This document shows positions 37,506 through 47,241 of a stretch of DNA of 64,000 bases, piece after piece. Source of the DNA: Granulicella rosea (GTDB taxonomy: Bacteria > Acidobacteriota > Terriglobia > Terriglobales > Acidobacteriaceae); NCBI RefSeq assembly GCF_900188085.1, contig NZ_FZOU01000001.1, forward strand, positions 930,001 to 994,000, written 5' to 3'. Numbering within the stretch: position 1 is the first letter of the stretch; every line of letters starts with the position of its first letter. The notes under the pieces were generated by a model. It saw nothing but the letters and a program-made list of their open reading frames with translations. It searched no databases and had not been told where the DNA came from. Made by a program: the position numbers and the translations under genes.

Positions 37506-37748
37506 GCTCGGCTTCCAGAAGGATGCGATCCAGAAGATGTTGGACATCGGATTGCCGACGAAGGTGAGACGAACCGTGGCGGAGATGAGCGTCAAGCTCT
37601 TGTCGAACTCACCATGAGAGGATGAATCAACGCCGCGGCGAGAAGCGAACGTCACGGAGCCGGTGCGAGGCAACTCGACTCGACCGCGCATCTTCTGGCC
37701 GATTCTGTTGTCGTCCCTGAAGACGAGCGGAGAAAAAAATCGACAGAT

Positions 37749-39194
37749 CTAACGCGGTGGCGTACCGGGTAGTAGGTGGCAGGCAGCCACATCGAGATGG
37801 GTCGGAGAACCGGCGAGGGTACTGAGGCGGAGCAACAGCTCGAAGTAACGGAGTGCGCTTCCTGGTCCAATGCCACAGGAGCTCAATGCGGTTGAAAGAC
37901 GTGTGGGATCGGTGATTAATCGTCCAGCGGCGTCCGTGCCTTCGCCGTTCGCTCCGCCCACAAGCAAAACTTGTCCGTTCTGGTCGAGATTGGGCACCAG
38001 GGCAATGATGGCGTACGATTCGCCTGTTGCCCCACCCAGAGCGGTTGGCACATATACAGGCAATTCGTGAGGGCTCGGCCGCACATTCCGGACAATCTCC
38101 TGTTGGCTGTCCTTGTCGATCACAAACTGAAAATCCAGTTCATTGCTGAATAGGGACGACCACGGGTTGGACGACGGACTGCCCACGAAGATGAAGTTAT
38201 CGTCGGTCCGGAGGTCGGAGATAGTGATATGCCGGGACGCGCGTGCATCGATCACCCTGTGATTTTCCTGAGCCAGAGCCGAGATTCTCGCGATGATGGG
38301 AGCGTCGACGTCGGAGGTTGAGCTGCCTTTGGAAAATACAGTATCGAAATAACGAAGCTCTTCCGGCGTTAGCTTGTTCGGCTCAGCGATATATTTGCGA
38401 TTTGCATAATCGGCCAGTGGAACAGAATTTCCCGAGATTCCACGAAGCACAACGAGGGCGTAGTCGCTTGTGATCAGATGCGTGGGATGAGAAGAGTTGA
38501 AAAGCGCGGACCACGGAGGGATTCGCGCAGCGGATGTTGTCGCGCGAGATGACCGGTACCATGCAAGACCTGCCAAGAAACCGGCAACGATAGTACCGAG
38601 CAAAGAGCCGAGGATCACCCACCGGAGTCTCCCGCGCCTATCGTCCACCGATGAGGCTTGATGGGGAATGACCGATGATTCCAGACCGGACTTGGACAAA
38701 CTCAACGGGTCTGGAGCTGTATCGACTTCAGGAAGCTCCGCAGCGGGAGCAGATGCCTTTACCGAGGCCCTGTTGGTATGCTCGGATATCGAGTCGCTGT
38801 TGGATGGCTCGGGAGTTTCGTCCTCAAGAAGCTCGAAGACGGGGACATATGAACCTGCAGGGCACGAAACCCGCAATTCGTCCTGATGCTGCGGATCCTC
38901 ATAGTATTTGGAAATGCGTTTACGAATCTTTGAGGCAGTCACGCGGACTATGGGATCGTTGATGGTGTCATAACTGGGATTGCGACCGAAGACTTCGATG
39001 CCAAGAACCCGTTCTTTGAGAGAGTCGGCCTCATCGGCGAGCGTACGCTGGACGATAAAGCGCAAAAAATCGCCGCATCGCTCGCTTTTGGCGAAGCCAT
39101 CGTCGAGCAGGAGACGATCCAACTGCCTTTGAACGGTCAATTTCTCGTCTTCTGTCTTTGGCACCCAAATTTTGCGTGTTTTCTTCGCCACCAT
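37749..39194 (-). CDS. membrane-anchored transcriptional regulator, acidobacterial type
   Basis: 481 residues. The N-terminal 120 residues (QLDRLLLDDGF, SERCGDFLRFIVQRTL, LKERVLGIEVFGR, DPIVRVTASKIRKRI, SYVPVF) match a winged-helix-like DNA-binding domain very common in Acidobacteriota. A Ser/Pro-rich linker and one transmembrane helix (residues about 189-210, WVILGSLLGTIVAGFLAGLA) follow, then a 270-residue presumed periplasmic domain. The layout suggests a ToxR-like one-component regulator. It sits between the TonB receptor and the divergent pectate-lyase-type gene and probably controls both; that is inference. Confidence 0.75.
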   Translation of the reverse strand: MVAKKTRKIWVPKTEDEKLTVQRQLDRLLLDDGFAKSERCGDFLRFIVQRTLADEADSLKERVLGIEVFGRNPSYDTINDPIVRVTASKIRKRISKYYEDPQHQDELRVSCPAGSYVPVFELLEDETPEPSNSDSISEHTNRASVKASAPAAELPEVDTAPDPLSLSKSGLESSVIPHQASSVDDRRGRLRWVILGSLLGTIVAGFLAGLAWYRSSRATTSAARIPPWSALFNSSHPTHLITSDYALVVLRGISGNSVPLADYANRKYIAEPNKLTPEELRYFDTVFSKGSSTSDVDAPIIARISALAQENHRVIDARASRHITISDLRTDDNFIFVGSPSSNPWSSLFSNELDFQFVIDKDSQQEIVRNVRPSPHELPVYVPTALGGATGESYAIIALVPNLDQNGQVLLVGGANGEGTDAAGRLITDPTRLSTALSSCGIGPGSALRYFELLLRLSTLAGSPTHLDVAACHLLPGTPPR

Positions 39195-39654
39195 CCTTGG
39201 TACAGCCTCTCGATGTCAAACGGATGATAGACGATAGGGCAAGCCCTTGTCATCTGTGCCGCGAAGGGCTGTTGCCGTTGCGGGGCCAGCATCGCTTTCG
39301 AGCGGGTCCGTCTCTCGCCCGAAGTAGAGCTTTGTGGCGAGTGCACCGTTTGGCGTCTCAGCGGGAAAGGGGAGTGACGAGTGGGACGGCAGCATCGACG
39401 ATTTCCACGATGCAGGGCGTTTCGTTTGCGGTGATACCGCTTTGCGGAGCACCGCTGACCGCTCGTCCACTGCCTGACGGTTCAGCGAAGAGACCACCGC
39501 GACCATCTCCAAACCCAAGACAAAGCCGAAGCCTTGTCCCGGTCGTTTTCGACGTTGATGTCGGCCTGCGGAAGAGCGGCCATTTGTCACGCTTGGGGTG
39601 GTTGCATTGATCGGATTCACTGCCATCTAGTATGGCCGCCGACTGTCCAAAGCG
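39195..39654. other. intergenic region, a weak hypothetical frame only
   Basis: A minus-strand frame at 39216-39626 is open for 136 residues but has no ribosome site or motif; I regard it as doubtful. The region otherwise holds the promoter of the regulator gene. Confidence 0.3.
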
Positions 39655-39735
39655 TATCGTGGCGCCGCTTACCGGCTGTTGTCCGCCGTGAACTCTCCCG
39701 GAGATGGGAACGGCGGGCGTCTGGGACGAGGGGAA
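39655..39735 (-). pseudogene. fragment of a surface-protein N-terminal domain
   Basis: In the minus frame the segment reads PISGRVHGGQQPVSGATI, a motif I know from large secreted acidobacterial repeat proteins (start of a beta-sandwich domain). It is followed at once by unrelated sequence, so only a domain fragment remains. Confidence 0.35.
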
Positions 39736-39782
39736 TGAGATTTGAAGGCGACCCGACAGTAATGGGGTGGCCACGGGGCCTT

Positions 39783-39918
39783 CAAGGGTTTTCTAGATAA
39801 CGATGAGATAAGGGGCTGCTGAACCCGAGGGCAAACGCTGGGAGGGCGGAAGTCTTGCAGGCCACGCCTGTCGAGAGGGGCGGGCGTGAGCCTGCGTGCG
39901 TTATCTAGAAAACCCTTG
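39783..39918. repeat. 136-bp element with perfect 20-bp terminal inverted repeats
   Basis: CAAGGGTTTTCTAGATAACG at 39783-39802 and its exact reverse complement at 39899-39918 enclose 96 bases of GC-rich DNA. The right arm is also the first part of upstream block B. It could be a MITE-like insertion or paired operator sites; no clear target duplication is seen. Confidence 0.65.
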
Positions 39919-39963
39919 CGAACCGCCGGAATGAGCGATTAGAAATTCCACGTTCTCAAATTC
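39899..39963 (+). promoter_or_regulatory. conserved upstream block, copy B
   Basis: Counterpart of 32833-32897; both end in CGTTCTCAAATTC. It lies 22 bases before the ATG of the TonB-receptor 5' remnant and about 280 bases before the lipoprotein gene, which may now use this promoter. Confidence 0.6.
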
Positions 39964-39985
39964 TGACTTTCGGTGTTCTGAGCCA

Positions 39986-40180
39986 ATGCCTACCATTTCG
40001 CTTGACTGCTTTTGGAGAAGGTCGCTATTTCCATTCATGGCGCTCTTCCTGATGCTGTGTGTTTCGTCTCGGTGTGCGTTTGGGCAGGCCCAGAACACCG
40101 GAACCGTAAGTGGGCACATTGTGGACATGGTGCGGTTACAGAGTCACTGCATGTCTTCTTGCCCAGGCCCCGGAGCATAG
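39986..40180 (+). pseudogene. 5' remnant of a TonB-dependent receptor gene
   Basis: The ATG at 39986 starts a signal peptide (FPFMALFLMLCVSSRCAFGQ) followed by QNTGTVSGHIVD, the first strand of the carboxypeptidase-regulatory domain of Oar-like receptors (compare SIQGTVTDP in the gene at 32980). After about 46 residues the similarity stops and the frame ends at 40180. A deletion apparently joined this promoter and signal region to the downstream lipoprotein gene. Confidence 0.7.
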
Positions 40181-40245
40181 ATCTTGTAGCGTCCGATGGG
40201 ACACTTACAGCGCCGTACGCCAAAGCCAATCTTGAGGAATTTGAA

Positions 40246-43203
40246 ATGAAGTGGACGTCGATTTGTCTTTTTCCGAGTAAGTGTTGCCTCGCCGCGAGAG
40301 GCTTGCATGTCGCCGTGCTATCGGCTCTTTGTGCCGCCGTGGGTTGTGGGAAAGGCGCAACCGCTCCTGCCTCGTTGCCGGTCGCTGCTTTGCCGAGTTT
40401 TTCGCCTGCCGGCGGAACGTATAGCACGTCCCAGATGGTGGCGATTACGGATACATCGCCCGGCGTGACCATTCACTACACCACGGATGGCTCAACGCCG
40501 ACGAGTGCATCTCCTACTTATTCGGGTCCCATCACCGTTGCAGCGGCGGAAATGATCGAAGCATACGCCGCCGAGATCGGTTATACGGCCAGCGCAGTGG
40601 CGACAGCCAGCTACACGTTCACGAACCTCCCTGTGGCAGCGACTCCGTCGATCTGGGTTGCAGGAGGTGCGAACAGCTCTGAGCAGACGGTAACCATGAC
40701 GAACACAAGTACCGGAGCGACGATTTATTACACCGTGGACGGGTCGACGCCTACCACTAGCTCCGCCGTCTATGCGACCCCTGTCATTGTGCGCGCAACC
40801 GAAACGATCAAGGCGATTGCGGGCGGGGCTGCTTATAAGACGAGCACTGCGGCAAGCACGGCGGTGACGATCGTTGCCGCTCCGTGGGATACGCCGACGG
40901 TTCCAGGCCAGATTGCGTATACAGAGACCGTTCCTCTCGCCGATGTGTCGCTCTCCGGCGCCGGCATGATCAATGTGGTAACTCAAGGAGGTGTAGACAA
41001 CACCGGAGGTGCCGATGCCGCCTGCGCGATTCAAGCGCTGCTGAAGAACTCAGCGCTGACTCGTAACGACCACCAGTTCGGAACGGCAACGCCCATGGAA
41101 GACGTGATTATCTACTTTCCCACCGGGACGTATCTATTGAGCAATCCGAGTTGTTTGCCGCTGGTGAAGAACTATAGCGACGGAACGCCGGCATACGGCA
41201 TGGTGTTTCTCGGGCAGAGCCAGTCAGGCACTGTCTTCAAGCTGAGCGCCAACACGGTCCCGGTCGTGAACTTCACCGGCAGCGGAACGCCCGGAAACCG
41301 TTTGCTTACCGTATCCAGCACCAAAGGGTTGTATGTGAATCAGCTCTTGAAAGGCGCCGGAATGCGGGAAGGAGTTTCGATCGCTTCGATCGGTTCAAAC
41401 TCCATCACGCTGACCGGCAGCCCAACGAGCACGGTCACGTCGACACCGATCCAGGCATTGACACCTCTCATCCTTACGCAGTCCGCCACCGACGCTGGCG
41501 TCGAGTACGGCAACCAGGGCTTCAATAATGTGATGGAGAACTTCACCATCGATGCGAGCGCGGCCGGCAACGATGGCGCCGTCGGCATCAGCTACGTCGT
41601 GAGCAACAAGGGAGCGGTGCGCAACGTCACGATCCTGGGCGACAGCGACTCGGCCATGCAGGGAACCGGGATCGACATGACGCGACCCCTGATCGGGCCG
41701 GGGCTGATCGAGAATGTCTCCATCACCGGCTTCAATTGGGGTATGGACGTGGGCAATACCACCACGGGGCTCACGATGGAGCATGTCACGTTCGACAACC
41801 AGATTTCAGGCGCCCTTCGCAACGACAACAATCTTGTTGGCGCCAACGCGATCTGGGTCAAATCCGGACAGGCAGCGTCGGCCATCACGAATGTTTCGAC
41901 CGACGGCATGATTACGATCGCGAATAGCCGCTTCGATCAGCCCGGTGCTTCGCTCGTGTTGAATCTTGCTGGCGGAGCAGTTTCGATCCACGGCACGAAC
42001 TTCGCCACGGGACAGAGCAGCTTCAACTCCGTTGCGACGAATGTGAACGGTGTGTTGGTAGGCTCGACATGGACCGCGGACAACGGTCTGTTCCTGCCGC
42101 TGACCATCGATACGCCAGTTCTCCCTTACGATGCCTCGTCACAGTGGGTGGCGCCGGCCTCCGGGATGAGCGCGGCGTGGACGGATGAGGTGGGCACTCC
42201 GGTGGATGCCACCGCTCCGATCAATGCGGCGCTTGCTTGCCGCGGTACCACGTCCACGCTTTATCTTCCGCACGGTGTCTGGTACGTCAGCTCTCCCATT
42301 CAGATACCGTCCTGGGTCGATCGCATTGTTGGCATGGACTCGACGATCCGTGCGCTGTCTTCGTCCAACTTTCCCGCCGGTTCACCGATCTTCGATGTAA
42401 CCAGTAACTCATCGGGAAGCTGCCCATTTGCAAACACTCTCGTCATCGAGCGTCTGGCCTTCGACAACGCGGGAAGCAACGTCTCCTATAGTGTTCGAAT
42501 GGATGCCCCGGCAAGTGGGGTATCTGCACGTACTGTGGTGATCCGCGATGTGTCCAATAACACTGGGGTGTATCGCGTCTCCGGGGCTGGCGAGCTGTTT
42601 GCGGAAGACATCGCCACGAGCCCGTACCGGGTGGATGGAACGAACTACTTCATGGCTCGTCAGTACAATTCCGAGGCAGAGTCCCTGTGCAACAGCGGCT
42701 CGTGCAATCCCCGGGTGACGAACAACGGCGCTCCGGCATGGATCTTCGGCATGAAGACGGAGGGGCCAAGCAATGTGATCTACAGTCCAATGACGACTGC
42801 GCCGTATGCCATCACGGAGCTTCTTAGCGAATTTCTGAATACCGCTCCCGGCACGAGTGATGCGACCGCGCCGGCCACGAACTGCACGCAAGCGGGAAAC
42901 CCAGTCAGCACGTCGAGCCAAACGGCGGCGGTGTTCATCGTCGGTGCCGGGCCTGTGGTGGAAGCGAATTTCATTGAAGATGCCAACCCGATTGCCACCA
43001 GCGGCCAGACGGTGAAGTCGCAGACCTACCCGTTTTACGTCAACAATGCAGGAAACTGCCCCAACGCCGGAGCAGGGTATTATCCGTGGTCTCCCAGCAA
43101 TCCATACGTCATCGACGGAATCGATGTGATCCAGCGACCGACGACACCGGCAAACGGAACAGAGGCAGGCTTTATCGTGCCCGAATTGCTTGTCAAACCA
43201 TAG
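40246..43203 (+). CDS. secreted lipoprotein with chitobiase-C-like repeats and pectate-lyase-type beta helix
   Basis: 985 residues from the ATG at 40246 (GAGG nearby); the frame opens to 40012 across the receptor remnant. A hydrophobic segment ends in AAVGC, a lipobox-like site. Two CHB_HEX_C-type repeats follow (ITDTSPGVTIHYTTDGSTPT and MTNTSTGATIYYTVDGSTPT). Next is a Pectate_lyase_3-type right-handed beta helix (DDNTGG-like GVDNTGGADAACAIQALL, FPTGTYLL), with a second helix starting near DATAPINAALAC. The fold is used by polysaccharide lyases and GH28/GH55-like hydrolases. The substrate is not determined. Confidence 0.8.
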   Translation: MKWTSICLFPSKCCLAARGLHVAVLSALCAAVGCGKGATAPASLPVAALPSFSPAGGTYSTSQMVAITDTSPGVTIHYTTDGSTPTSASPTYSGPITVAAAEMIEAYAAEIGYTASAVATASYTFTNLPVAATPSIWVAGGANSSEQTVTMTNTSTGATIYYTVDGSTPTTSSAVYATPVIVRATETIKAIAGGAAYKTSTAASTAVTIVAAPWDTPTVPGQIAYTETVPLADVSLSGAGMINVVTQGGVDNTGGADAACAIQALLKNSALTRNDHQFGTATPMEDVIIYFPTGTYLLSNPSCLPLVKNYSDGTPAYGMVFLGQSQSGTVFKLSANTVPVVNFTGSGTPGNRLLTVSSTKGLYVNQLLKGAGMREGVSIASIGSNSITLTGSPTSTVTSTPIQALTPLILTQSATDAGVEYGNQGFNNVMENFTIDASAAGNDGAVGISYVVSNKGAVRNVTILGDSDSAMQGTGIDMTRPLIGPGLIENVSITGFNWGMDVGNTTTGLTMEHVTFDNQISGALRNDNNLVGANAIWVKSGQAASAITNVSTDGMITIANSRFDQPGASLVLNLAGGAVSIHGTNFATGQSSFNSVATNVNGVLVGSTWTADNGLFLPLTIDTPVLPYDASSQWVAPASGMSAAWTDEVGTPVDATAPINAALACRGTTSTLYLPHGVWYVSSPIQIPSWVDRIVGMDSTIRALSSSNFPAGSPIFDVTSNSSGSCPFANTLVIERLAFDNAGSNVSYSVRMDAPASGVSARTVVIRDVSNNTGVYRVSGAGELFAEDIATSPYRVDGTNYFMARQYNSEAESLCNSGSCNPRVTNNGAPAWIFGMKTEGPSNVIYSPMTTAPYAITELLSEFLNTAPGTSDATAPATNCTQAGNPVSTSSQTAAVFIVGAGPVVEANFIEDANPIATSGQTVKSQTYPFYVNNAGNCPNAGAGYYPWSPSNPYVIDGIDVIQRPTTPANGTEAGFIVPELLVKP

Positions 43204-43357
43204 GTGCATCAAGCGCAAATGCGGTCGATCGTCCTATCTTTCTTGGCCAATCGCAGCGAGGTTGCGGTTCACAGCGATCCTGCGCAGCACCATGGTGAAG
43301 GTCAAAACCTCACTGTGAAGCTTCATCAGGTTATTGTCATTACAAGGAGGGACTTGG

Positions 43358-43575
43358 ATGAAGTATCACTCTCTGGCACCTATTACGGTTTACTGAGAGA
43401 GTAGCTTGCGAAGTCCGTCGTGGAGGGGCGGCTGAGCTTGAACAAGGCGGCAGCCGAGTTCAAGATTAGCCGCCAGAGCGCGGGCAAGTGGGTCAAGCGC
43501 TATCGCGAACTGGGTCTGGAAGGGCTGACGGATCGAAGCTCCCGGCCACACCATCTCCCGACCCAGACAGCTCCG
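43358..43575 (+). pseudogene. IS481-type transposase N-terminal remnant
   Basis: The ATG at 43358 with AAGGAGG begins KYHSLAPIT, then a stop. After a frame change the sequence continues KSVVEGRLSLNKAAAEF, SRQSAGKWVKRYRELG and GLTDRSSRPH, the HTH region of IS481 transposases. Nothing of the DDE domain remains. It marks an old insertion between the lipoprotein gene and the second TonB receptor. Confidence 0.75.
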
Positions 43576-44012
43576 GCTGGCAGATACGAGACTCGTCTGT
43601 CTGAAATCATCGTATCACCCGGTGAGTGCATCGGCGATTTGGTATCAATCCAACAGTTGCTGACGATAAGAGTGTCTGCCGGAAAAGGTTCGGTGGCTAG
43701 CGCATTCAACTCAAGGCAGTTCAAGACTGACTGTATCGCCACATTCTAATGGAGGGGCAATCGTCATGCTGCCGTCGTCCACTCCGCCCGAAACTCGCTT
43801 GATAGAGTGGCACCGCACTGCAACCAGAGTCAACACTGGGAGACTGACGATCAGATCATCACGAACTTCTTGGTAGTCCGCTTCGAACGTTAAAATGAGT
43901 GGATAAGCAGAAGCGAGGAGCACGGAACTACGCCGCCTTCGTCGCCACACAGCTAGCTAACGATTTCCTTTGAAAGGCTGTAACAGAGTGATCGGGAACT
44001 TTCGTAGATAGA
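43576..44012. other. intergenic region before second TonB receptor
   Basis: About 440 bases. The plus frame of the transposase remnant runs on to 43749 with unrelated sequence. A minus-strand frame 43711-43950 has no recognisable motif. It presumably contains the promoter of the receptor gene; no copy of the TCTAGA block is present here. Confidence 0.35.
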
Positions 44013-47000
44013 GTGAACCAATTTCATTCCATCTGCAAAAGGACACATCCCTTGAAGAAGAACTTCATTCTCCTCTTGTCGCTCGCGCCAGTTCTCTATC
44101 CCGCGATGTGTCTGCTCGCTCAATCGACCAATGCGACCATGAGCGGTCTAGTGAGGGATCCGGCTGGCAAAGTCCTCTCGGACGCGCTGATAGAGGTTGC
44201 GAATACCGCGAACGGGAGCCGGTACACCAGCAAAACCAACGGTGAGGGCATCTACTCGTTGTCGATCTTGCCTCCAGGCCAATACATCGTGCAGGTTTCA
44301 AAAGGCGGATTCAAGACCCTGATCAAGCCCGGTATCGTCCTGAACGTACAGAGCGCTCTCTCGTTGAACTTTACGCTTCCAGTCGGCGCCGTATCGGAGA
44401 CCGTTACCGTAGAAAGCGGTGCCTCGCTCGTCAACACGGTCGATGGGGCCGTGAGCACCATCATCGATCGAACCTTCGTTGAAAACATGCCGTTGAACGG
44501 GCGCTCTTTCCAAACGCTCCTGACACTTGCTCCCGGCGTCTCGCAGGTCGGGGCCTTCGCGAGCGGGAACAGTGTGGGGTCGAGCGGAGATATCGTGGTC
44601 AACGGCCAGCGAACCGAATCGAACTACTATACGGTCGACGGCGTCAGTGCGAATACGGGGAGCCAGCCCGGGCTCTTCGGGGCGGGAGCGGGCACCTCCG
44701 GCAGCACGCCCGGTCTGACTGCGGTAGGAAGCACGCAAAGTCTCGTCTCCGTGGATTCGCTCCAGGAGTTTCGCAGCAGCACCTCGACCTACTCGGCTGA
44801 GTATGGGCGTACTCCCGGCGGCAACTTCTCCTTCAGCACGCGGACGGGGACCAACGCATTTCGCGGAAGCCTCTACGACTACTTCCGCAACGACGCGCTC
44901 GATGCCAACAACTGGTTCAACGACTTCCACGGTCTACCGAAGACGCGGGAGCGGCAGAATGACTTCGGAGGCACTTTTGGCGGGCCCATCGTCTTCGGCC
45001 ATCATGCCTCGACCCCGAGTACACACTTCTTCACCTCGTACGAAGGACTGCGCCTGCGGAGCCCTCAGCCCGCCATACCGGTGCCGGTGCCCACCGATGC
45101 GCTGCGCGCCCAGGCTCCTGCAGCGTTGCAGCCTGCTCTCAATGCATTTCCCAGGGAGAACGACGGCGATTCCGGTCTGAACAACGGCTTCGGCTTCTTC
45201 TTGCAATCCGTCTCCTATCCAGCGCAGTTGGACAACTGGAATGTGCGTCTCGACAGAACCCTGGGATCGAAGGTTTCGCTCTTTGGCCGCTTTGCCGACA
45301 GCCCTTCCTCGACCACAACCTACGCGGCGGCGATTGAACAGACATCGAGCCTTTACAACCGCACCGCAACGCTAGGCGCAACGCTGGTTCTCAGCTCACA
45401 GCAGTCGAACGACCTGCGATTCAACTTCACCCAGAACGGCGGAACCTTTTCTTCGCGGTCAACCGATGTCGGTGGTGCAACGCCACTCGTGCTCAGCACA
45501 CTGCCAGGACCGACCGGGTCGTTTCCCACTGACGCGAGCCGCTTGATTGTGACCTTTACCTTCGCATCCTTCACGAAGTTGGATATCAGGACCGCGCCCT
45601 CCGACCAGAAGCAGATCAACATCACCGATACCCATAGCTGGTTGTTGGGACGGCATAGCCTGAAGGCTGGCGTCGATTGGAGACGACTTGCAACGGTGGT
45701 GGAACCGGTCAACCCGTCCGAACAGATAGCCTTCACCGCGTATACCCAGGTCCAGACAAACAAGCCGGCCTCCGTACTGGTGAAAGGGGATGCCCCGCAT
45801 ACGATCGAGCCGGTATACCTCAACTTCTCGACTTTTCTTCAGGATGAGTGGCGGATCTCTCCGAAGCTTTCCCTCTCTTTGGGATGGCGTTGGGATATCA
45901 ATCCCGCTCCCGGCGATGCGCGAGGTCCGAGGCCCTACACCGTCACTCAGGTCGATAATCTCTCCACGACCAAAGTCGCTCCGCAGGGTACTCCGCTCTG
46001 GGGAACCGACTGGATCGGTCACGCCCCCCGAATCGGTGCGGCATACGTTGTGAACCCGCAGGCTCGTTTGACGACCGTGGCGCGCGCGGGCTTTGGGCTG
46101 TTCTACGACCTCGGCACGGCGCTTGCCGGAAACGGTTATTCCGGTATCGGTTTCCTCAGCCAGAGCTCGTTGCCGGGAGCCAGCTTCCCCTTGACCTCTC
46201 AGCAACTGGTCATTCCTGCGCCGTCGCTGCAAGCGCCGTACACCGCCCCCGTCTTCGCCTTTGATCCTCATCTGAAGCTTCCGTACGCCCTGCATTACAG
46301 CCTTGCGATCGAACAGAGCCTGTCTCCGCGGGAGAGCCTATCCGTGAGTTATGTCGGTTCGGGAGCCCATCGGCTCCTCACCAACTTCATCACCTATCCG
46401 CAGAGTCTGGGGAACGCCAACTTCGCTGTGGGGGATGTGCTACAGATCGCGCAGGGCCGAGCTTCGTCGAACTACAACTCCATGCAGGTCAAATATCAAC
46501 GGAACATGTCGAAGGGTTTGCAGGGGCTCGTCTCCTACACCTGGTCGCACTCCATCGATAACGCCTCGAGCAACTTCATCATCTACCATCTCCTTCGAGC
46601 GCCGTCGGACTACGACATCCGGCATAACCTCCAGGCCGCCGTCACCTATCAGCCGGATGCTTGGCCGCTCAATAGCTGGGCGGGGAAGCTGGCCAATCAT
46701 TGGGCCTTCGATCTACGACTGCAGGCTCGTACTGCGCTCCCTGTCGATGTCATTGGAACCCAAACCACCGATTCGATCTCCGGCGTCGTGACGCAGTACC
46801 AACCTAACCGTGTTGCCGGCCAACCCTTGTATCTCTACGGTGCAGCTTATCCGGGTGGGCGAGTGATCAATTACAACGCCTTTGCCTATGCGGCAGCGGG
46901 CGTTCAGGGAAACTCTCCCAGAAACATCGCGCGCGGCTTCGGTACCGTGGAACTCGATCCCGCGTTGCGGCGCGAGTTTCCCTTGACCGATCAGTTCCGG

Positions 47001-47195
47001 CTCCAGTTCCGCGCCGAGGCCTTCAATATCGCCAATCATCCCAGCTTCGGATCGATCTACAACTACCTTGCCTATGGCCCCTTGCAATTCGGACAGGCTT
47101 ACACGACCTTGAACACGGCGCCCGGCAACCTCAACTCCCTCTACCAGGTGGGCGGGCCACGCTCGTTGCAACTCGCTCTCAAACTCCTGTTCTAA
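44013..47195 (+). CDS. Oar-like TonB-dependent outer-membrane receptor
   Basis: 1060 residues from a GTG at 44013 (a TTG at 44052 giving MKKNF is an alternative). It has a signal peptide (FILLLSLAPVLYPAMCLLAQ), a carboxypeptidase-regulatory-like domain (ATMSGLVRDPAGKVLSDALI), a plug (VENMPLNGRSFQTLL) and a barrel ending LQLALKLLF with the terminal Phe needed for outer-membrane assembly. It is followed 46 bases later by the S9 peptidase-like gene, a pairing often seen in this phylum. The cargo is unknown, possibly peptides or glycans. Confidence 0.9.
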   Translation: MNQFHSICKRTHPLKKNFILLLSLAPVLYPAMCLLAQSTNATMSGLVRDPAGKVLSDALIEVANTANGSRYTSKTNGEGIYSLSILPPGQYIVQVSKGGFKTLIKPGIVLNVQSALSLNFTLPVGAVSETVTVESGASLVNTVDGAVSTIIDRTFVENMPLNGRSFQTLLTLAPGVSQVGAFASGNSVGSSGDIVVNGQRTESNYYTVDGVSANTGSQPGLFGAGAGTSGSTPGLTAVGSTQSLVSVDSLQEFRSSTSTYSAEYGRTPGGNFSFSTRTGTNAFRGSLYDYFRNDALDANNWFNDFHGLPKTRERQNDFGGTFGGPIVFGHHASTPSTHFFTSYEGLRLRSPQPAIPVPVPTDALRAQAPAALQPALNAFPRENDGDSGLNNGFGFFLQSVSYPAQLDNWNVRLDRTLGSKVSLFGRFADSPSSTTTYAAAIEQTSSLYNRTATLGATLVLSSQQSNDLRFNFTQNGGTFSSRSTDVGGATPLVLSTLPGPTGSFPTDASRLIVTFTFASFTKLDIRTAPSDQKQINITDTHSWLLGRHSLKAGVDWRRLATVVEPVNPSEQIAFTAYTQVQTNKPASVLVKGDAPHTIEPVYLNFSTFLQDEWRISPKLSLSLGWRWDINPAPGDARGPRPYTVTQVDNLSTTKVAPQGTPLWGTDWIGHAPRIGAAYVVNPQARLTTVARAGFGLFYDLGTALAGNGYSGIGFLSQSSLPGASFPLTSQQLVIPAPSLQAPYTAPVFAFDPHLKLPYALHYSLAIEQSLSPRESLSVSYVGSGAHRLLTNFITYPQSLGNANFAVGDVLQIAQGRASSNYNSMQVKYQRNMSKGLQGLVSYTWSHSIDNASSNFIIYHLLRAPSDYDIRHNLQAAVTYQPDAWPLNSWAGKLANHWAFDLRLQARTALPVDVIGTQTTDSISGVVTQYQPNRVAGQPLYLYGAAYPGGRVINYNAFAYAAAGVQGNSPRNIARGFGTVELDPALRREFPLTDQFRLQFRAEAFNIANHPSFGSIYNYLAYGPLQFGQAYTTLNTAPGNLNSLYQVGGPRSLQLALKLLF

Positions 47196-47241
47196 GCAGC
47201 CTCCAACCCGCACTGCGGTCGTCTCGACCGTTCGAGGAACC

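Noticed and set aside
37503..37691. Minus-strand 62-codon frame beside the GH28 remnant
   Set aside because: No similarity to GH28 or to other genes here; probably chance.
40012..40245. N-terminal extension of the beta-helix lipoprotein
   Set aside because: It reads in a different frame through the TonB-receptor remnant, lacks a start context, and the lipoprotein signal begins at 40246.
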